From the NCBI GenBank assembly GCA_021234155.1, contig JAJEKV010000040.1, forward strand, positions 126,001 through 190,000: a DNA stretch of 64,000 bases, written 5' to 3'. The notes beneath the pieces were generated by a model that worked only from the letters and a program-made list of their open reading frames with translations, made no database searches and was not told where the DNA came from. This document shows positions 24,536 through 36,407 of the stretch, one piece after another (the stretch's first letter is position 1; every line of letters starts with the position of its first letter). A program made the position numbers and the translations under genes. The DNA comes from Isoetes taiwanensis. Taxonomy: Eukaryota; Streptophyta; Lycopodiopsida; Isoetales; Isoetaceae.

Positions 24536-24863
24536 TGCAATAGTATTATATTAACTTAAAGCATATCCATAATGTATTATCTCATTCAAGCAGTTACGAC
24601 ATTCATTAAGGAGTCTAAGAGTGATGCCTTCCAACACCAAACCTTGTACTGCAAATACAATAGTATTAACTTTAAGTTTATCCATAATGTATTATCCCAT
24701 TCAAGCAATTACAACATTGATTAAGGAGTCCAAAAGTGCTGCCTTCCATAGTCAAACCTTGTATTATAAATACAATAGTATTAACTTAAAAGCATATCCA
24801 TAATTCAAGCACTTACAACATTGATTAAGGAGTCCAATAGGGTGGCTTCCATGGCCAAACATG
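24536..24863 (+). repeat. 118-bp tandem repeat, 2.8 copies
   Basis: Units begin 'caatagtatta' at about 24,538, 24,658 and 24,773 and contain 'gcatatccataatgtattat', 'caagca' and 'cattaaggagtc'. Units are about 85 percent alike by eye; the third is shorter by a deletion in the 'atgtattatc' part. Confidence 0.9.
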
Positions 24864-24869
24864 ATCTAT

Positions 24870-26394
24870 GTTTTTGCCCAATGCCAGTGTTCTAATGATT
24901 TACTAGTACTAATCTAAGACTTGATTGTTAACGCAACAACTCTCATAAAAAATTTTTAAGGCATGTCAGACTGTAAGACATGGCACTGTCTATGAGTATT
25001 GTCTAGTGTACCTTCTATATTACCATGTGTCCATTCATGGTGCAAAATTAACAAAATTGGGTTTGTAACTTCCATTGTAAAATGTACCATTTTTTTCAGA
25101 AGCAACAAAGTAGATCATCCTACCTAACTTTGTACGTGTACCTTCATGTCTAAATGTTAATACAACTCTGTAAGGCTATCAAGAATAATGACTCCTAAGA
25201 TCTTGTAGTTGAATTCATTCCCTCTCGGTATCTAAGATCTTCATTCAACTCTCTCATGACCTCCAAAGTTCTGGCAAACATGCACCTAACTCATTTGTTA
25301 CAAAGCGCAAATAAGTGCCTATTGTGACTAAATTTAATATGCCTCTCATGCTCTTAAAGCAAACAAAATATGCCCTTCTTGCTTAAGTGTCATGAAAGGC
25401 ATACAGAGCATAAATATTCCTACCGATTTCATAATGCAATGTGTCTTGAAATACGTAAGAGGATTAGTGAGGGGTATTGTGTGTAGATTGGTCTTCATAG
25501 GTATGGACATTAAAAGTCTCTGCTTTTTATTCTAAGACCCATCTTCCATAAGACTAGGTGTCCCATACTCCATGGTTCTTAGCGGTCCTCTTTATTTATT
25601 GCATATCATGTGGCACTCTATCATGATATAGTTAACAAGATTGAGTTAGTCCAGAAGTGAACCTATCTGCTTGTGGCACAATTTATCGAAAAGTCTTTTT
25701 GACATTATGACCGAAATGTGACATTCTAGCAACATATGCAATTACTAAATATATTTAATTTACTTTCATTTTGGTAATTTAAAATCAAGCACACGACTGG
25801 ATGACTTCAAACATGAAGAATCAAAACATTTTCAACTTAAAACTCCTCTCAATTCATCCATTCAATTGAGTTCTATGTAGAATCAGGTTCAATTTTGTGT
25901 GAGGATATAAAGTATCAAGTGACTAAGGATATAGCTCATAGGGCATTATTCATATTACGAGTGTAGGATCTTAAACCGCCACACCTGAGGTCATGGATTC
26001 AAGTATGGCCCACATCGATGGGGACCTTAAAATCCATTTCTCTGAATTCACAGATTCAAGTGTGACTACACAGTCATGTGGTAGAGACGTTAAATTTACC
26101 ATATGTACCAGATAATCACATGCAAGCAGCCTAGCATAAGGTATCGCGGCTAACTAGTGGATTGGCATATATGTACAATGTGATGTATTTACTGTACTCA
26201 TTATGTGGTGGTTTATAGATTAACATCCTTCGAAAGAGAGGAAAAAAAATACGAGCGTGTTTAATTTAGTCCCACAATAGAATAAAACTTGCAGTGTAAG
26301 ACAATAGCTATAATTTTTACCCTAACTATATAATAAACATAATGACACGACCATATAATCCCCCATGAGACTCCTTTTTATATAGCTGCATATT
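24870..26394. other. No gene seen
   Basis: AT-rich intergenic sequence. 'gaggtcatggattcaagtat' near 25,991 is faintly like a pol III B box but lacks a partner A box. Confidence 0.5.
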
Positions 26395-26396
26395 CA

Positions 26397-26430
26397 CAAG
26401 AATAGAATAGAATAGAATAGAATAGAATTT
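26397..26430. repeat. (GAATA)n at the 3' end of the LINE
   Basis: Six units of aatag/gaata immediately beyond the LINE 3' end. A four-unit copy of the same repeat sits at the other side (28,577-28,601), so LINE and microsatellite appear linked by the insertion mechanism. Confidence 0.85.
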
Positions 26431-26435
26431 TTATC

Positions 26436-28320
26436 GTCCACAGAGACCAATCGACCTATGGAACCCAAACGAAAATTGAGCAGCAAGCGTATTACTGTCA
26501 GGATCAAAAAACCCCCGCCTCGAAGGGTTTTCGAGGGAAAAACCTTACCAGTAATAAGTATGCTGGTACACTGTACAATTGTATAGGACAATTCAATACT
26601 GTCCCGGAGGACATAACTGTGCCCATGCATCCATAACCTCCTGGAGGTATGACCCCAACAAGCCCACGGACGTCGTATTCAATAACTCATGCAACGGCTG
26701 GCCAGACACTAGTAACCGAGCATACCGTGCTCGGATATGGGCAAATGATGGGCAGATCTGGAGGGCATGACATTCATCTTCAATGGCGCCCTGGTGGCAA
26801 CACTGATAAAGCCTCTCCTCCCATGCTTCCCGAGTCTAACGCCCTGTCTCAATGCGGAGACGATGTGCACCCGTGCGAATGGAAGCTATAAGTCTGCGCT
26901 TCTTCATGGGCAAATGGGTGTATAAGTACTGGTGTCCTCTCATGAGCCTAGGATTGACTTGCTGCTGATAGTGTGCCAGCTTAACGTGCGTCAGAGCATC
27001 TACATCCCAGACCTTGCGAAGGAAAGTAGCATCTAAGTACAGTTTTAGTGCATTGTGATCCTTCTTTGTCCGTACCTGTATGCATCTGTTTGCCTGGACA
27101 CTCCAACATGAGAACCAGTGAGCTTGCTTGTCCTTCCAGCAGGCTTTGAGGCGTTGGGGACCCATTGCTACGGCCAAAGCAAGGTTGGGCAAACATGTAT
27201 CACCCATGCGGCCACCTTCTGGAAGTAAATAATATGGCGTTCCAATGCAGCCCGTTGAAGGGGTAGAAAACCTGTCTGTTGGAGTAGGAACTGGTATGGA
27301 ACTGTGGACTTTACCTTAAGGGCTTGTGCCAAGAAGGCTTTTACACAGACGCCGAGATCATTCAGGGTGGTGAGGGATATCACGGCCCCCACTTACGCCC
27401 CATCTGAAGGGACCGGCTCGACCAAGGCCCTAAACAAGTGTGGATGGTGGCCCCTGTGCATACAACTTTGCCTTGTGGTTGTTGTTCCGCATGGCATCCC
27501 AGTGGGTGGTAGTAGAGAACTCGATCCCAGTGGGTGGTAGCATCCCAGTGGGTGGTAGTAGAGAACTCGATCCCCAAGTACTTGTAGGTTGGAGCCACCT
27601 CTGCATCTTGTCCCCGGTAAGTGAATGAGGAAGCCTTGGCTGGCCGGATGATGAAACTAGCGCACACAAGTTTTGGCCAAGTTAACTTCGCATACCGGTG
27701 AATCGACAAAAGTGTCAAGAGCATCCGGTGACGTTGCATGTCCTCCGGAGTATAGGCGAAGGAGGTTGACATCATCGGTATATATGAGTTGCCGGATTGT
27801 GTGATGCATGAGATGGGCGCCCACACCTCCGCGTGCTTTCGGAAAGCCAATCTTCCGGTGGTCAATGCATAGGCCAAAGAGTGTGGGGGAGAGGGGGCAA
27901 CCCCACGGCGTACCCAATACTACCGATTACCGGCTGTCATGATGATGTGATACGGCCTGAGCATGCCTCATATAGCCTGTTTATTGCATTCTGCAAGTCA
28001 AGGGGGGTCTCCAGCTGTCGCAATCTGTCCCATAACTTGTCACGGGGCAATGTGTCAAAAGCTTTTGCAAAATCCACAAAACAACAAGACAGTTTCTTTG
28101 GTGATTCTTGTTTCCCTCAATCAGTGTGTGCAAAGTGAAGATATGATCAATGGTGGAATGCCTTGGCTGAAAGCCTGCTTGTGTGACATAAGGTAGAAAA
28201 ATCCTCATCCCTATGATATATTTAGTTGGACTTGACTTTGTTGAGAGTTTAACAATTTGCAAACACTTTTTATGGCTAAATCCCTCTTTATATAAATCTG
28301 GATCTTCGGTCGAGAGCAAA
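26436..28320 (-). pseudogene. LINE with reverse transcriptase and C-terminal zinc region, decayed
   Basis: Minus-strand non-LTR retrotransposon, reading from 28,320 down. Reverse transcriptase blocks appear in order: QAGFQPRHSTIDHIFTLHTL (about 28,190-28,130), CFVDFAKAFDTLPRDKLW (about 28,090-28,035), GCPLSPTLFGLCID (about 27,905-27,860), LIYTDDVNLLR (about 27,790-27,758, where xxDD is the catalytic pair) and YKYLGIEF (about 27,575). The C-terminal part has IASIRTGAHRLRIETGR (about 26,890-26,840), then a Cys/His region with IEDECHAL and CPSF, ending near 26,590; the 3' untranslated part follows. Frameshifts, stops and a small duplication at about 27,490-27,570 kill it. The N-terminal part of the protein is missing. 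The same family left the fragment at 1-760. Confidence 0.88.
27484..27578 (-). repeat. Tandem duplications inside the LINE
   Basis: 'catcccagtgggtggtag' and 'tagagaactcgatccc' occur two to three times in direct order, an insertion of about 50 bp relative to an intact LINE frame. Confidence 0.8.
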
Positions 28321-28576
28321 ACCTGTCATATGTTGGGAATTATACAACCCAGGCCATCCCTTGGAATCCCTACACTCCTCTTTTTCTGGATCAAAATAAC
28401 CCTAGAAAATGTACCAGATGAAAAGAAGTCGAGAATGCATTCATCTTGCGGAGGAATGTGCTCCACAATTATAATATGCATAAGATGTTTTCATGTGGTG
28501 GGAAGATTAAATTGCCATCCATTTACATCCAACGATATTTCATTCTGTATTGTGAATAATGTTGAAACAATTGATC

Positions 28577-28601
28577 TAATGAATAGAATAGAATAGAATA
28601 G
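28577..28601. repeat. (GAATA)n beyond the LINE 5' side
   Basis: Four units of gaata, matching the array at 26,397-26,430. Together they bracket the LINE and a 250-bp 5' flank of uncertain origin (28,320-28,576). Confidence 0.85.
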
Positions 28602-29333
28602 TGAAACATGACATTTACCTCTCTAAATTTTACAAAAACATTGCTCATTTTCATTTTGTAATTGAGGGTCGAGGAATATTGGATTTATCAGATGCCTCAA
28701 AGTGCTTGGACAACCAAAGTAGTTTTCTGTCCGAAGTGTGGTTGTGAAGTTTATTTCAATATGTGTAGTGTTCTCCCCATAGCTTTTGCTTCATGTTATG
28801 TTGGTGGTCTTCGTTTGCTATGCAAGTAATTAAGGAACTAGTAATTGTGCCCAGCGTTGCTGGGCATAAGTTGGGAGAAATAAGAAAAGCGTCAATAATC
28901 CAACTTTTGTAGCTTTTGTAACCAAGCCCTGTGTTCCTGAGCTATATTTGGGCCCCGGAATGACCCACAAACATAGTGAAAACGTAGTGTGGGAATGTAG
29001 TGTTTGGCATGAATGTCTATAATAATTAATGGTTGTAGACATTATCATTTCAGAAGTATGACTTTTGTTGCAAGAGAAAATGACTATATCATGTATTGCT
29101 ATAGTGCACAACCTACTTTACTCTACATAGACAGTATGATCTCCATATCCTAATGATTAACATGGTTAGATTTAGTAGGAATTATAATACAAATTGTGGT
29201 TGGAACCAGATAGTAATCCATACTCTTATCAAGGTGGGAAGGGAATTCCATGCAAAAACAATGACAAAAAACTTCACAACAAAGACAGTTAATCAATGAT
29301 ATTGTGCCTGGCAGTTTATGGTTGCTTGTAAAC

Positions 29334-29403
29334 TCTGTATTTATAGAAGATGAACTCTAATGAGAAAATCTGTATTTATAGAAGATGAACTCTAATGAGA
29401 AAA
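29334..29403 (+). repeat. Perfect 35-bp tandem duplication
   Basis: A unit beginning 'tctgtatttatagaagatga' present twice without a mismatch, hence recent. Confidence 0.97.
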
Positions 29404-29640
29404 TGGCATAGTTATAGAATTTGAGTGACAAAAAGAAGAAGAAAAAAATACTTGATTGCGAGGAACATAGTTGCACGACAAACATCTTGAATGATTGCCA
29501 TGTCAAAAGAAAAAGAAAATACTTGCAATTGCATAACTCACAGATGCACGCTTCTCATTTTGGTTGAGAAACACATTTTCTAGGAAACTAATGGATTGGT
29601 TACAAAGACCTTTTGAATATTGGTTGACAAATCGGGTAAT

Positions 29641-29741
29641 GCAACCCGACCACTCATGTAGAAATTGACACATCTCTTTAATAATGGGTATGCAACCCAC
29701 CATTCATGTAGAAATTGACACATCTCTTTAATAATGGGTAT
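29641..29741 (+). repeat. 51/50-bp tandem duplication
   Basis: A unit beginning 'gcaaccc' and ending 'ctctttaataatgggtat' twice, with a one-base deletion and one or two substitutions. Confidence 0.97.
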
Positions 29742-30609
29742 CTTGTTTCGGTGTTGCAGAAAAGCTTACTCCATCCTTCAAATATGCAAAATAGTCACAT
29801 TGTTTGCATAAGTTTTGAAAAGAAAAATGAGAAGAAAATGCATGAGATTTGAATTGTAAAAATGCTCATCTCTTATTATTATTAAGGTTGCGCGATCCTT
29901 GAAGACTCACACACGTTCCGGAACTTGATTGACCGCCTAAATCCAACTTGTTCTTTTCGTTTTGAAACATTCTCCTTCATTCAGCTCGCAAGATGTGATT
30001 TGAGTTCTCTATGGCTTTTCAATGAATAAGAAAACTTCAGGAGAAAAGGGTTTACCAAGGAGAATGCCTTTTATATATATTGAAAAGCACGGCCAAGTGA
30101 ACAGAGGAATGGCTTCGGCGTTCAATATGAATGGGCTCACTAAAACTAAAAGGCCCCGCATACATGTACATTAAGATAATCAGTTACAACCCAACATAAT
30201 TGAAAAAGTAGATGACTAATATGTTGAGAATGTAATTACCATATAGTTGTTGCTTAGCTATAAATGTTCAGTCATTGCCCATCTTTCCTACAAATAGATA
30301 CAATTTGCTAAATGTTGAACAACAATCAAGTATAGAATGAAAGTGTACCTGAGTATTGATGGCCATGTTACTGCATCAAAAGCTTCCATCTTTCTATATC
30401 TGATATTAATTTAACTCCTTTGATAGGAATTATTTTTAGTTACTATGGCCAATTACCATTCTGCTTCCTTAATGGCAGATTCATTATCTTCCACTCATGA
30501 AGTAGACTCTCTTGCAGAAAGTTTCTCATCTTCAAGCTGCTGCAACAAATACTTGAGCTATTTGAGTCAAAAGATTGCCCCAAGGCTTTTAATATCATAG
30601 AGAGGGGGC

Positions 30610-31970
30610 TCCACAAAAGAAACCGATCATAGAAATTAACATAGCAACATTAGGGATGCTGAATTCCACACCCAATTGTAAGTACTGTGAATGTACACAG
30701 TAAGGCTCTGAATGTACCAACTGAAGCCTTGAGCAAGCAGAAGCCTCTAGATGTAGATGCCATAGTCTTGGAGCCCCTTTCCTTTTACGTATCAATATCC
30801 CAGCGGCCCGTCTATAGAACACCTAAAGAACCAAGAAGGAGGAAGGGAAAAATCTGCATGCAATCCCCTTGAGCAAATAAATAAAACCTTGAAGACTTGA
30901 TGTTGAATCGTGCTTCCGGCCTACTAAATTGGTGACAACTCGGAAACTCTGCTAATGGGCACAACTCGGTTTAAAACCTTAATAAGAAATCAACGCCACA
31001 TTATGACCCCAACAATCTACAACGCCTTTAAACAATTTGGATTCTCGGGTAAGGATCGAAAATCTTTTTAATGGTTGGGCTAATATTTCATTCTCTTTCT
31101 TGCGGATAGAGGCAAGATCAATGCCCACACTTCTAATGAGAGCCAAGAGCTGGGCTCTAGTACTAGATTTACCATGCTTACTCTCCTTCGTCATTTCACT
31201 GGAGGTCGCCAAGCGAGCCGGATGCAAGAAAGCCGGATGCAAGAGCAGGGGAGGAAGCCGAATGCAAGAAAATGAAATGGGAAACCCATTTGGAGTATAA
31301 ATCGAGGGTTTTCAGCCATCTAAATCTGGCGGCGCAAAGCCGAGCATTTGCTAAAAACAGGGCTATGCATTCATATCGGTTTTTTTACCTAAAAGCAAGA
31401 ACGGATCAAAGTATGATGGCATGTACTTGATTCCAAAGAAGAAATCCGATCCCCAAACCGGAGATGCAGTTCCACGGCATGATTGCATGCCGCTATGGCA
31501 CCGATCTCTCCACAAATTTTTTCTGATCTAGACCCCTTAATTGCCCCTTTGCTTCAACTGCTTTGAATGAAAAGCATTGCAACAAATACTTCTACACCGT
31601 GCCCCTCTGTTTCAACTGCTTTGAACACCACTACACTGTTTTGGCCGCATCGATACGTGCTTTGCTTACTGGAGGAGGAGCTAGCAGCTCGAAGGTGCTA
31701 CTGCCGCCCTAGCTCGAAGGTGCCCTCGCTAACCCTAGCCAAAAAAAACCCTAGAATCTTACGTGGCGTCATCTCTTCCATTGATTTCATCAAATCTGGG
31801 CCATCGAAAGTTTTAGGGTTTTATGCACGACATACACTAAAACTTTATAATAAAGGATACCATCATGTGGCCAACTATAAAAGAAGTTTAATAACAACTT
31901 TAACTCCATATTAATTTAATTGCACTTATTAAAATGAAGGCTCTTTGCAAAATATGCATCTTAAATGGAA
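30610..31970. other. No gene supported
   Basis: Intergenic. A patch at 31,640-31,830 has 'agctcgaaggtgc' twice and 'aaccctag' words like plant 5' leaders, but no frame or splice sites make a gene. Confidence 0.45.
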
Positions 31971-31974
31971 TGTA

Positions 31975-32641
31975 TGATATTCCAAAGCATAGTTTCATCC
32001 ATTTAATTGGATCTTGGCTATTCATCCAAAGCATAGTTTCATCCATTTAATTGGATCTTGGCTATTCAAAGCATATAATGCAAGAATTATTGGCCACAGT
32101 ACAGTGGTCTTTGTCCCTTATGTGCACAGAGGGACGAGACAATTGAGCATTGCTTCTTCCTATGTAGACATGTCAGACATGCTTGGTTGTGGCTTCAAGG
32201 CCTCTTTCATTGCAATTTGAATAGCCAACAGGTGTTATTAGCAGTTTATCCAAGTAGTTGGGATAATTTGGCAAAAAGGGCCTTTCATTTGGCTTCTGCA
32301 TGGATCATCTGGTCCATTTGGAAAAGAAGGAACCTTCTCATATTCAAAGGTCTTGCTTGTTCAGATGCACAGGTCCTTCTTGATGCCCAACAACGAATTG
32401 TCAAAGCATTCATGTGCTCATCAATTGCTAATGAGGTGAAGAGCTGTATTTGGGAGCACTATCTTCAGATTCATACTTACTTATGAGTTTTTGCTTGCTC
32501 TTCATATTGTTTAGATGTTGTATTTGAGTGTGGTGGTTTTGCTCTGGTGGACATTCTCTCCACTGAGTTATTAGTCCCCATTATACTCTGTAACTTTCTC
32601 TGGATAATAAAGGCTCAAGTCCTTCAAAAAAAAAAAAAAAG
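31975..32641 (+). pseudogene. L1-type LINE 3' end with poly(A) tail, 5'-truncated
   Basis: Plus-strand end of a plant L1. The RT-associated zinc-binding region is seen as HSFIHLIGSWLFKAYNAR, then across a frameshift CPLCAQRDETIEHCFFLC (about 32,112-32,165), then AWIIWSIWKRRNLLIFKG (about 32,296-32,350), in the usual order for the last part of ORF2. The frame ends at 32,486. A 3' untranslated stretch with 'ataataaag' and a poly(A) run (32,627-32,640) finish it. A perfect 44-bp tandem duplication interrupts the start. The rest of ORF2 is absent. Confidence 0.85.
31981..32068 (+). repeat. Perfect 44-bp tandem duplication
   Basis: A unit beginning 'tccaaagcatagtttcatcc' twice with no mismatch, inside the LINE 3' fragment, hence later than that insertion. 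Confidence 0.97.
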
Positions 32642-32835
32642 ATTTAAGGTTGAAGCTTGGAGATCTACCTGTAAGGCTATTGTTGCAAATTTGATTGCTC
32701 TATGTTCTTGTTTGCATCTTTCTCATTATTTATGTTCACAATCTTGTGGAGGACATAGTCAACTAATCAAAATGCCAATTTGAGGCAAAGTGAAACATGC
32801 TAATGCAAATATATGGTTTGAATATATGTAGTAGC

Positions 32836-33005
32836 AATATATAGCACAATAACAGGGGGTTTATGTGTACGCTTTTTACTAAGGTTTTTCTATGATTTGG
32901 TGGCCGTATTCATCTATGTGTACTAAACAGTATTTATAGAGTGCACCGTTTCTTGGCCACTGATCTTTTATGAGAGGCAAAATCCTATGGTCGTGATTAA
33001 ATTTC
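32836..33005 (+). mobile_element. MITE-like repeat, family shared with 36408-36570
   Basis: About 165 bp matching the reverse complement of 36,408-36,570. Shared landmarks: 'taacagggggttt', 'tgtacgcttttt', 'aaggttttcct', 'agagtgcacc(a/g)tttctt'. Two dispersed copies in opposite orientation and no coding capacity fit a MITE or SINE; ends are not sharply defined. Confidence 0.65.
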
Positions 33006-33129
33006 TCTATATTTGCTGAGGGTGGACCATATTGTTTTTTGTATTAAATTTTTTTTAAAGGGCTAAAAAAGACATGCAACCATCGAGTTTAGGGTTTCTA
33101 AAAATTGTTTCCGGTGTGTGTTTTCTGCT

Positions 33130-33280
33130 TTGCCAGTGGTTCATGCCAGACATAGTTTCCTGGGCAAGGCTTACGTGGTGTGGTTTTTCCAATCAAATCT
33201 TCGATGCTGAATACATCTACGAATTGTTGAATTCCATGGTGAATAGAAATGTCGCCATGAAGAACGTGGAATGGAACTAG
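33130..33280 (+). pseudogene. Possible PPR gene fragment
   Basis: Plus-strand frame with MPDIVSWARL, then IFDAEY, LLNSMVNRNVAMKN, resembling the end of one PPR motif and the start of the next (xDxVSW ... xxAExxFxxMxxRNV). Only about 50 residues, with an insertion. A stop follows at 33,278. Confidence 0.35.
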
Positions 33281-33309
33281 GATAATCGGCTTTTTTAAAC
33301 AATAGCGAT

Positions 33310-34075
33310 GAGGCTGATGATCGGATCTAGCAACAGGCTGGCTGGAGTCATGCCTGCAATGGCTCCTATACCATATTCTTCCTCAGGTAGTAAAAACACG
33401 CTTGTTCAGTTTATGCTTTATATGTCCAACTCAGTTCTTTGTATTGTAATTGGATTAGGACTATGGCTAGATAATGATATGCTATGAGAAAAATCTCCTC
33501 CTTGCAGATGCTACGCTCTGATAAGACCTGTCCCAATGCTAGGCCTTCAATGCTATTTCCTACATTGGCACTTCCAATTGTTGGCAGAGAACTCCTGCAT
33601 CTCATTCTTCCTTCAGGTAACAAGAGGCTTGTGAATGTCTATTGGCACTTACCGATTTATGGTTTGTAGGCCCAAGCTGGATTCTTTGTATTGAAATTGG
33701 ATCAGAACTATGACAAGGTGATGATATCCCATTACAGAAGCTCCTTTTCGCAGATGCTCTGCTCTACCAAGACTGCTTCAAGTGCTAGATCTTGACGGCT
33801 ATATTATATCATTGGCATTAGTAACTGCTTGTATGGAGCTCTCACACCTCATCTAGACTTTAGGTAACAACGCACTTCTTCATATGTCTTCACACCTATA
33901 GTTCCCGGTTTATACTTTAGAGACCCAAGCTGGTTTCTTTGTATTTGAATTGGATCAGAGGTATAGCTCCTTCTTGCAGATGCTTTGCACTAAGACTTAT
34001 TTCTACGCTTGATCTTAAGGCTCCTATATTTTATTGACATCTGCAACCACTTGCAGGAAACTCCGCTAAACAATG
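33310..34075 (+). repeat. Tandem array of about 240-bp units with splice-like borders
   Basis: Three diverged units start at 33,384, 33,614 and 33,861 with (c/t)aggta, and share 'tttgtatt(g/t)(a/t)aattggat(c/t)ag' then '(t/c)gcagatgct'. Each has a cag|gta and a gcag|atgct junction, so every unit looks like an exon of about 110 bp plus a short intron. One reading of unit two gives LPRLLQVLDLDG, LRR-like, but the other units do not keep this frame. Confidence 0.7.
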
Positions 34076-34126
34076 GACCATCAAATAATTTGCCACCCCC
34101 CGTCACCCCCCGTCTTGTTGTCCTAC

Positions 34127-34223
34127 GTCACCCCTCGTGTGAATATGCACCCAAACAAAAGGGGGTTTAAGGGGGAATTTAATTTTAAACATGTCTAATG
34201 TAATGGTTTGCGTTAATTAATGT
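34127..34223 (+). repeat. Solo arm of the foldback MITE family
   Basis: Matches the right arm of the foldback at 43,592-43,704: 'gtgtgaatatgcacccaaac', 'gggggttt', 'taatggttt', 'gttaattaatgt'. No opposite arm is found nearby, so this is half an element. Confidence 0.8.
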
Positions 34224-34229
34224 TCATAG

Positions 34230-35720
34230 TAGTTATGTTGGTGGTTATATTACAAAAAGTTTTTGGCCCTTCGGGCCACAAAAGAAAATAAAAAGAAAAA
34301 TGAAAATCAAAATAAAATAAAAGTACAAAATGATTGATGTGTTATTGCAAACCATATATTTTAAATTGCATAATTTATAGGCTCCAAAATGACAACATTG
34401 TAACAATGCGCTCAAATTGTCTTGAACATCATATGAACATAATCTGGAAATGAAGGTAGCCTAGCAGAAATAGCCAAACAAATTGAATCTAGAGGATGGT
34501 TGGTATGAAGAGGTAAGAATGGGAAGGACTTACTGTTTAGTGCATCTCACTTGTTTCACCCTTTTAAAGTCATTCCAACTGTTTGAAATAAACCCTGGCC
34601 TCAAGGATATTACAATGTCTTTTTGTCAAGGCCTAGAGTACTTCATCTTTACAGCCTCAATATCATGCTGGGGTCGTTATGTATGAAACCCTTCACTCAA
34701 CGGACTAGTAATCAGCTGCATAAAAAGCATTTGAGTGCCACAAAAGGTAGGAGCATACAGGCGCTATCACTTGCTAAATTGCACCAAGAGAGCATTATCT
34801 CTTACCAACCAAAGACAGTGAGCAGACATTGTGCTAGACCTATTAAATTGCCAACTTTTTCTGTGCAAAAGCTCTATGACAACCAAGCATGGCCGTCCAG
34901 GCGTTGAACCAGCATCCTCACTCATACTTGTAGAGGCATCCATGTAGCTCCAGGTCAAGTGATCAACCTATTGCCTATCATCAAAGGACCTCCCTGGAAG
35001 AAGCAGAAACATGTACCGCAAGATTTTAGTTTCTATCCTCCAAGTATTTCCCATCTCTACCAATTCAGAATCTTAATATTCATGACTGTCCTTTGTGTCT
35101 CACCAAAAGAACATCTTTAGTTCAAAATAACAACGAATTATGTTCATGCACCCAACCCTGCATAAAAGCGTTTACTGAATTGACAGCTGCACAGTTTTCC
35201 TAATTTGGATTAACTTCTGCAATAGCTTTAAATGGGTATGGAGTTGAAAAATCTCAACTCCTCTTCATAACATAGAACATGTCACAATGCAGATTACCAT
35301 AGTTTTGTTATCAGAATAATGAAATCTGTTTGAAGTGAAAAAAGCCCTAGTATGCATTAAACTACTAATCCACCTCCACAAAATACCAATTAGGTTACTG
35401 TTTGAAACAGAAGCAGGAGTGATGCTTCACATTCTAAATGCAACTAGATACTACAGAAACGAACAAAAACAATACATTAACTATTTGCCCAAACAGGTTG
35501 GGTTGTTTGGCATGCAAGATATTCAAGAGTAAGCACACCTGAAATTACTGCAGAAAGGGAACTCTCGGGATTTTGTGCTGGACATAAGGATATCAAATCT
35601 TGAAATAGACTCCAGCATAACCCAATCTAATCTTCTTTAAGATAGCCCGCAATGTCTCTGCCACCAAGAATGAACTCAATCGCAGATGTAATTTATGCAG
35701 AGCATTTCCTTTTTTAAACT
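34230..35720. other. No gene seen
   Basis: AT-rich intergenic sequence without recognisable frame or repeat. Confidence 0.5.
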
Positions 35721-35739
35721 CCTCAGTACCTATAAGCAA

Positions 35740-36340
35740 TTGGTAAACAAAGTGCTATAATCAATCTCGTTCTTGGCGTGAACCGAGAGCATGGGAACTC
35801 TTATAATTAACGTCATCTTCTCTGCATTCCAGACGGCCAGATCTGAACCAAATTCACAATTTACAATGCATGTATGTACCCGTCTACCTATAGCTAGAGA
35901 CGGATTTGCAGCACATCCATCAAGGATGCTCACAATGGTGATGTGATCCGCTTCAGCAACATCTTCCTGCATCTGCTCAAAAATAATTGCAGGGCTTCAT
36001 TAAAATGATTCTGCTGGGAAGAGGCTGAAATTATGGAATTCCAGGACACGAGATTCTTTACTGGCATCTCTTGTAAAAAATGGAAGGCCTCTATAAGCCA
36101 TTCCTTTTCTACACAAATTCCAATCATGATATTCCATGAGGTCACATCTCTTTCTTGCATATGACGTAAAAGTTTAAGCGCATTCTCAACATGGCCCCAC
36201 AAGCCACATCTGTTGTGATCAAAGCATTCAAGAGACCACAATCATGGGTCCGGCATTTCTCAAGAGCTGGAGGGCTTTTGTAATCTGCCCCTCTGAAAGC
36301 CGCTTCAAATATGCTGCAAATCCGCTGCTTCAAATCCGAT
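35740..36340 (-). pseudogene. PPR protein fragment (PLS type), decayed
   Basis: Minus-strand remnant of about 200 residues of a plant PPR protein, the organelle RNA-binding family. Reading down from 36,340: LEKCRTHDCGLLNALIT, a frameshift near 36,200, then HVENALKLLRHMQERDVTSW, NIMIGICVEKEWLIEAFHFL, MPVKNLVSWNSIISASSQQ, ALQLFL, another frameshift near 35,965, and MQEDVAEADHITIVSILDG with VHTCIVNCEFGSDLAVWNA. This is four to five consecutive motifs of about 31-36 residues with the usual RDVxSWN and NLVSWNS joints. Both ends are missing and the frame is broken at least twice, so it is a pseudogene or a transposon-carried piece. Confidence 0.85.
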
Positions 36341-36407
36341 GTGCCATGAGGCTTGCATGTTCAGCCCCTAAAATAAAAAGAGGGCTTTTGTTGTGAGCCC
36401 TTGGATG

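Larger units (their letters stand above)
28838..30604 (-). mobile_element. Candidate non-autonomous Helitron
   Basis: On the minus strand the 3' end reads TGCCCAGC-AAC-GCTGGGCA (perfect 8-bp stem, 28,848-28,866), six bases, then CTAG followed by T: the hairpin plus CTRR end of plant Helitrons. At 30,582-30,604 the minus strand has 'tctctatgatattaaaagcc', like the TC-plus-AT-rich Helitron 5' end (TCTCTACTATATTAAAAG type). The base before that TC is C, not the expected A, so the 5' end is uncertain. No Rep/helicase coding sequence lies within. Helitrons leave no target duplication, so the ends are the only evidence. Confidence 0.45.

Noticed and set aside
25985-26010. Pol III B box of a SINE
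   Set aside because: Weak match and no A box at the proper distance.
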